From positions 310,001 through 374,000 of the forward strand of contig WTXD01000021.1 in NCBI GenBank assembly GCA_022496205.1: a stretch of 64,000 nt of DNA, given 5' to 3'. The DNA comes from Gloeopeniophorella convolvens. Taxonomy: Eukaryota; Basidiomycota; Agaricomycetes; Russulales. The translations under genes were made by a program, and so were the position numbers. Below, in pieces: positions 58,228 through 64,000 of the stretch (the stretch's first letter is position 1; each line of letters starts with the position of its first letter). The notes under the pieces were generated by a model, which saw only the letters and a list, made by a program, of their open reading frames with translations, searched no databases and was not told where the DNA came from.

Positions 58228-61200
58228 ATGGACTCTTCCCCAGCCCCCAGGCTTGCTGCCCCAGGACGGGAACAGGTGCGTGTTGTCGTGTTTATAGGCG
58301 GGGGATAATTCCGTCTGACGAGATGCCCATGCCTAGCGCCCCAATTTCCACCCGGGTCCTCCTATGTCCAAGCCCACCGGGATCTGCAGGATGTTCCTGT
58401 ATCGCGGTTTCTGTAATACAACGGAATGCCGCCGTGCACATATCTCACCCGGTCACATGGTGAATCCGCCCCAAGCATCTCTGTCGTCGCCCTGATTGAC
58501 CTTCCGCAGGTCGAGCTTTTGAAATACCTCAGGGATCGCGGGTGCCCCCCGGAATACCTGTCTCACATCAAGTCAAATCTAAGTTCCCCAGACTGGGTAC
58601 TTGGCTTGCTCATTCTTTCAGTCCATATACTGAGCCTTAGTAGAACAGGTGCAGGAGACGGCAGATCACTGATGACATATGCTTCAATTTTCTCAACAAA
58701 ACCTGTAGATCTAATCCTCAGAACCCATGTCTTCGTTTTCACCCCTTCCCTGACACCGTTTACGCTGACCTGGTGCATTATGACAAGGTACGCAGTCGGT
58801 TCGGGCTCGCCCTGTTCCCACACTCAACCACATTTCCTGCCACACTTCTTTGCAGACGAACCGGCCTCAGCAACTCGCGGCTCATCCCGTTGGTCCTGAG
58901 CCACGCAACCCCTTGCCTCCCCCACCCATGCTACCCCCATCCGATGCTGTCCAAATGCGTCCTGACGATCCAAGTCCGCTTCCTCACATCCCCGCACCTG
59001 CACTACCTCCCACAATCGTGGATGACAGCAGAGTAGTCGTCAGGTTACCCGAGACAGTCCGCCTGGGCTCCTCGCCCCTCAGAGACCCCGCCGGGTTCGA
59101 CGTGGTTGTCCGGGTGCCGCATGCTCGCTGGGATGCTGCCGATCTTGGGGGACGGGACCCACCGCCACATGTTCAGCGGCCCTTTGCCAACCCGTCTATC
59201 ACTACTGTGACGCCCCCTCCTTGGTTTGAGGAGATTTATCGTACAGGGGGTCTGAGTCCATCACCGGCCGTGTGTACCTTACCTTCCCACTGCGCTATCC
59301 CTGACACACTTCGCCCATTACAGCCGGAGCAAAATATGGTTTGCAATGTCAATCTGCAGTCAGCACGTATCCCTGAGAGTCTCTCTCTGGATTCATCGTT
59401 TTCTGCCGAGTCTGCCAGTGGCGAGAGCACGGTGTCCGACAGCAGCGAACCTGTAAGGGCTTCGCGTATGCCTTACGCCGATCTTACTCTGACAAAAATT
59501 TCAAGTCCACACCACAAACCGTTTCCCCCCCAAAGGAGCCTCCAAAGTTGCTCATTCCCAGTAATTATTGTCGGGATTGGATATTGCTAAGGCGATGTTT
59601 TCGAGGTGTCCGCTGCAAGTTTATACATGCCTCACCACAGGCAGCGGATGACATCGTGAGTCGCAAGGTCGCCCCTGGGGTATTTTTCTGAGAGATGTTG
59701 TCAAGGTCTCCTCACTGGGCCTTGCGAAGCGGCCCCTTCCTGGGCTCCCCAGCGGTCAGATGGGTGTAGCAGGACGTCCTACTCCATTGCCCAAGCCCAA
59801 CGGAGTTCCAGTGCCGCCAGTCAACACCCCACGTCACATGCAGGCGCAGCAGCAGGCACTGGACCTGCGCCCTCCTCCAGCGCCCTGTGCTCCCGTAGCA
59901 CAACCTCTCCCGCCACCCCACCCAATCGCACGCGACCCTGCGATCCTCGCTGTGTGTTCCCAAAATGGCAACAGTCGTGCCGCGCCCCACCTGCCTCACG
60001 CACCGCAACCCATGCCTGCACAGGTTGCCCCCAGTGCCCGCAGGGACACGTTGCCCACGCAACCTCCTCAGCCCCCGAAACCACGGGACCTGCCCCCACC
60101 CAGGCAGACAGACGAGGTCACTTTCACGGTGGCAGATTCCACGCGCGCCACATTCTCTGGAGGCTTCGAGGTTGTGAAGATTGTCACCGGGTTCGAATCG
60201 CTCTGGGTCGCCATCGAGAACCTTCCCCCAGGTACGGAAAAAGCAGCCGTTGAACGCCTTGCTGCACCCTTTGGCACGGTCGAAGAAGTCCGTGTCCCCG
60301 ATGAAAACAGCACAAAACCGCTCGTCAGTGTGCGGATGGGGACGTATCCGGAGGTCGTCAGCGTAATCGATGCGCTCGACGAAAGCGAAGTCTTTGGGCG
60401 TCGCATACGCGTCCGGTTGTCTATGGGAAAGACTCACACAAACCGCCTGATCCGTGACGGGGACGTCAGGGTCTCCTGGCAGGCTCCCGTGAAGAAGGGA
60501 TATGCTGGATACGAGACTCTCAAAGCGGCCCAGAAGGCTGTCTCCGCTGCAGACGGGCAGATGATCCGCAAGCACTGGATCACCGCCAGCATTTACGAGG
60601 GCATGCCTGTCATTGGCGCCTACAATGTCCAATTCAATGGACTCCCATCCGATGCACCTCCCAAATATCTAAAACGATTCGGCCCCGCGGAGGACATCAT
60701 GCTGGAACGTCCCACTTACCATGCACAGGAGTTTGGCGCGCTCGCGGTCCAGAGGGTCCTAGGGGACTTTGGGAAGATGGTCTACTTCGAGCCCAACCCG
60801 CCGCCGTACAAGGACGGGATTGTCCGTGCGTGGTGCCGATTCGAGTCCCCGGACGTCGCGAACGCGGTCTGCGAGCTCCACAAGGTCAAACAGCGCGTGC
60901 TGGGCATGGAGAGACTGTATGTCCAGCGCGTCCTCTCCGTTCTTGAGCACATGCCCCGCGACCTGTTCGTCCTCGTCGAGCCTGACCTCCACCGGCTGCG
61001 CCAGAACGTGTGCACCCACACGTATGGGGCGCACCTCGACATCCTCGCCAGCCCCAACGCGGACCAGGCTGCCGTCAGACTGGTTGCAGAAGACCCGCAA
61101 ACGCTCGCGCGTCTCCGCACCGAGCTCTCCGAGATCGTGCGCGGCGAGGTGCTGAAGGAGGACGGCGTGCAGGCCTGGGACGACTTTCTCCGCGGAGAGG

Positions 61201-62195
61201 CCGGCTCGCACTTCCTGGACGACCTGCGCGCTCAGAACCCGGCCGTCATGGTCAACGTGGACCGCCTGCGCAGGTGTGTGCGGCTCATAGGCGCAGCGGA
61301 GCGCCGCGAGCCGGTCGCCACCGCCATCCTCGCCAAGCTGGCCTCGCTGCGCACGCACAAGCTCCAGACGGTCCCGCTGGCCGGCCGGCTAATCGGGCTC
61401 ATCATGAGCGCGGACCTCATGGCCCTGCAGCGGCGGCACGGCCCCGAGAACGTCTGGATCGACCTCCCGCGACAGACGCTCTGCGTGCGCGGGCCCGAGG
61501 CGCTCTTCGAGGAGGCGCAGCGCGTCGTCCACGGACTCAAGATGCGGCACCCAGCCGAGCGCGGCGCGCAGGACTGCTGCCCCGTCTGCTTCGAGCCGCC
61601 GCTGACGCCCGTCGCGCTGCACTGCGGCCACACGTGGTGCAAGGCGTGCCTCACGAGCTACCTGCGCGCGTCCGCGGACGGGCGCGCGTTCCCCGTCGGC
61701 TGCCTGGGTAACGAGGGCCGCTGCACGGCGCTGGTCCCCGCGCCGACGGCGGTGCGCGTGCTCTCGCCGGCAGACTTTGACGCGCTCGCGCGCGCGGCGT
61801 TCCACGCGCACGTGCAGGCGCGCCCGGACGAGTTCAACTACTGCCCGACGGCGGACTGCCCGCAGGTGTACCGCGCGGGCCCGCGCGACGCAGTGCTCTC
61901 GTGCCCGTCGTGCCTCGCGCGCATCTGCGCGTTCTGCCGCGTCGAGTACCACGAGGGCGTCGCGTGCGCAGACCGCGCGGATGGCGGGGACCGGCTGTTC
62001 GAGGAGTGGACACGCACGCATGGCGTGAAGCGCTGCCCCGGGTGCCGCGCGCCGATCGAGCGCGCGGAGGGGTGCAACCATATGACGTGCACGCGCTGCC
62101 GCACGCATACGTGCTGGGTGTGCCTCGAGACGTTCCCGCAGGGCAAGGGCATCTACGACCACATGCGCGAGTTCCACGGCGGGATCGGGCTCTGA
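58228..62195 (+). CDS. CCCH zinc finger - RRM - RBR E3 ubiquitin ligase
   Basis: Start MDSSPAPRLAAPGREQ at 58228. After an intron comes a first CCCH finger, CRMFLYRGFCNTTECRRAH (C-x8-C-x4-C-x3-H, about 58390). A Pro-rich linker contains VELLKYLRDRGCPPEY. A second CCCH finger, CRDWILLRRCFRGVRCKFIH (C-x8-C-x5-C-x3-H, about 59568-59630), has to be spliced in. The large last exon (from about 59700) holds an RRM-like domain (SLWVAIENLPPGTEKAAVER, RIRVRLS), repeated RNA-binding-like folds, and a C-terminal RBR module. RING1 includes CCPVCFEPPLTPVALHCGHT, WCKACL; IBR includes YCPTADCPQVY and CPSCLARICAFCRVEYH; RING2 includes RCPGCRAPIERAEGCNHMTC with the catalytic Cys of GCNHM, then CWVCLETF. It probably ubiquitinates substrates by a RING-HECT hybrid mechanism on RNA-bound complexes. 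About 1,150 residues. Confidence 0.88.
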
Positions 62196-62882
62196 TACTT
62201 TACTATCTACACACATTCCCTACGATCCGGAACCACTTGAGAAGCAACAGGCAAAGTTGTCTATGTTTGCTGTCCACAACTGTACGTAACTTTAACTTAT
62301 GTGCTCGTGTCTGCGTTTCTTGCTGTGTACCTGTATCTGTACCTGGTTTTGCTTTACTGATCTTCCGCACCCGCTCTGTTCTCAGATCACTTATGCTCCC
62401 GTTGTATTGTATTGTTTGCAGTATGCCACGGCCTCGCGTCTCTACCGAGTTATACTATAGCTAGCTCCTCGCATACGTCAACCCCCTCTCCCAGGCGCTG
62501 AATATTATACGGCGACGTCGTTCTATCGAACACAGGCGTTGTATACTACATAGATCATGGGTAAGGACGCAGTCAGTGTGCGCTGAGGCAAATTTGGGAC
62601 CACGCAAGATCGGGTAACGTACGACGGGACATGAGATTGATCAACGGGAGGACAGAGCAGAGAGCAAGGTGGCGTTAGAGGCGTTCAGTAGGCGTGTGGA
62701 TGGAATGGGGGCAATGGGGCGAGGGAAACACGGAACACGATCATCTTCATGAGAGCAGACAGGGGAATAGAGATAATAGCAGTGAGGTTGAAACGAAAAA
62801 CGAAGCGAAAAAAAGGGGGGTCAATATGACGAAGGTCGAAAGGAATCGAAGGTCAGAGCATGCCGAGATCAAGCACTCCCGC
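62196..62882. other. Convergent intergenic region
   Basis: Holds the 3' flanks of the RBR ligase gene (+) and the right-edge gene (-). It is AT-richer and purine-rich around 62690-62860. No coding or RNA gene was supported. Confidence 0.4.
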
Positions 62883-64000
62883 CTACAGATACAAGTACGT
62901 CACGAACTGCACGCGGCGGTCAGCACCCCACACGCAAACCCAGCCCACCATGCGCACGCACCTTGTCGTACGGCAGCATCGGCGGCTGCCCCTGCCGCGG
63001 TAGGCTCTCGGGCAGCTCGACGCGCCCCGCGTCGTACCTGACAAAGCGGCCGTGGTGATCGCGGTACCCCTCAAGCGGGAGCGGGTACCCCTCGAGCTCA
63101 GGCGGGTTCGCGCGCGCCGGCGGCGCGTACACGACGTAATGGTCCACCAGGTAGTCCCCGCGCCTATTCCAGAACCCGTAGCGCACGCGCCGCCCGGGCG
63201 CGCCGCGCGGCGGCGGCAGCTGGGGCGGCGGCGGCAGCAGCGCGGCGAAGCGCCGCTCCTGGGGCGGCGTCGGCAGCGGGTTCGACGACGACGCGGACGA
63301 GCGCTGCGTGTGTGCGGACGAGGTCGACGCGGGCGAGCGGCCCTGCGGCGTGTGCGGCAGCGGCGGCGGCGGTGCGCCGTGCCGCGCGCTGTGGCCCGAG
63401 TTGCCGCTGTTCGTGCTGTGCCCGCTGTGCCCGCTGCGCGTGCTGTACGTGCTGCGCCGGTTGCGCGACGCCGAGCGCGAGCGGTAGCGCTGGCGCCGGC
63501 GCGCGTCGTCCGAGTCGTCATCCGACTCGGACGACGAGGACGACGATACGGGCGAGGCGGCGTGCGAGCGCCGGGGCCGCGGCCGTGGCCGCGGGGCCGG
63601 CGACGGCGACGGCGAGCGGGCGTAGCGCGGGGGCACGAAGAGCGGCGGCGGGCTCTCCGCGACGGGGACGGGCGCGACGGCGGTCAGCGTCGCGGTCGAC
63701 GTGGACGACTCGGACGAGTCGGAGGGCACGGTGCCGATCAGCGGGCTGAGCATCGCGTCCGGCTCCTCCGCAAAGTGCGCGAGGTTCGCGATGGACGGCC
63801 GGCCGCCGTGCGCGTGCGCGGCGGGCGCGGACGGCACGACGGGCATGGAGCTCTGCCGCGAGACGGGCGCGGCCGCGGCCGCGCGCGGCGGCTCGGGGAT
63901 GGAGTACGAGCGCTGCACGGGCTGCGTTGTGCGCGTGGACTCGTAGATGCGGGAGGGCTCCGTGCGCGATGGCCGCGGCTGGCGCGGCGAAGGCGTCGGC
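62883..64000 (-). CDS. Disordered Ser/Arg/Pro-rich protein, 5' end beyond window
   Basis: The minus-strand frame enters from the right edge and has no start within the window. Most visible sequence is disordered: Ala/Pro-rich, then Ser/Asp tracts (SPVSSSSSSESDDDSDDARR), an Arg/Ser-rich part (RYRSRSASRNRRST) and a STRSGHSGHSTNSGNSGHS repeat-like run. A short conserved-looking C-terminal domain follows (RRVRYGFWNRRGDYLVDHYV, VYAPPARANPPELEGYP, YRDHHGRFVRYD). A last small exon after an intron near 62893-62966 ends VQFVTYLYL with the stop at 62883. The folded terminus recurs, as far as I recall, in Agaricomycete hypothetical proteins, but I know no function. Confidence 0.65.

Noticed and set aside
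59712..60632. 306-codon minus-strand frame inside the RBR ligase gene
   Set aside because: It overlaps the RRM coding sequence, which has clear motifs on the plus strand. No motif is present in the antisense frame.

Overview
The window is nuclear DNA from a filamentous basidiomycete, most likely an Agaricomycete. The evidence is a GC-rich, gene-dense layout, many short introns (about 45-75 nt, GT-AG, one GC-AG), the absence of operons, and families typical of these fungi: a divergent G-alpha, a DUF3433 membrane protein, a microsomal P450, a GH16 glucanase and a GPI-anchored secreted protein. No rRNA, convincing tRNA, CRISPR array or prokaryotic feature was seen. Gene models were spliced by eye, so internal exon edges may be off by a few bases.

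Layout, left to right: a partial minus-strand gene at the left edge; BIR1/survivin (+); a secreted GPI-anchored protein (+); a small unknown protein (+); a cytochrome P450 (-); a DUF3433 membrane protein (-); a transposon-scarred segment (about 13.6-16.5 kb) with two 921-bp elements in perfect inverted orientation; MSH2 (+); a 2.2-kb gene-poor gap; a pepsin-like secreted aspartic protease (+); an acidic EF-hand-like protein (-); the tRNA m5C methyltransferase NCL1/TRM4 (+); a Pmp3-type proteolipid (-); a divergent G-alpha (-); a LARP1-type La-motif protein (-); an unknown conserved-looking protein (-); S-adenosylhomocysteinase (-); another gene-poor gap; a Ser/Pro-rich coiled-coil protein (+); a glutathione S-transferase (-) divergent from a Kar5/Tht1 karyogamy protein (+); a small membrane protein (+); mitochondrial ribosome recycling factor (-); a mitochondrial carrier of the ornithine/amino-acid type (-); a GH16 GPI-anchored glucanase (+); a CCCH-CCCH-RRM-RBR ubiquitin ligase (+); and a 5'-truncated disordered protein (-) at the right edge.

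Most genes are unrelated housekeeping functions: chromosome segregation (BIR1), mismatch repair (MSH2), RNA modification (NCL1), translation (LARP1, RRF1), methyl cycle (SAHH), nuclear fusion (KAR5), and secretion or wall remodelling. NCL1 uses S-adenosylmethionine and SAHH removes the product S-adenosylhomocysteine, but they are not adjacent. The most unusual structure is the exact inverted pair of 921-bp non-autonomous DNA transposons, each with 13-bp ends TACACCGCTAAAC that include a TA target duplication. They appear to sit inside a former reading frame. The most unusual proteins are the two-CCCH/RRM/RBR ligase and the G-alpha in which the catalytic switch II glutamine is a serine.
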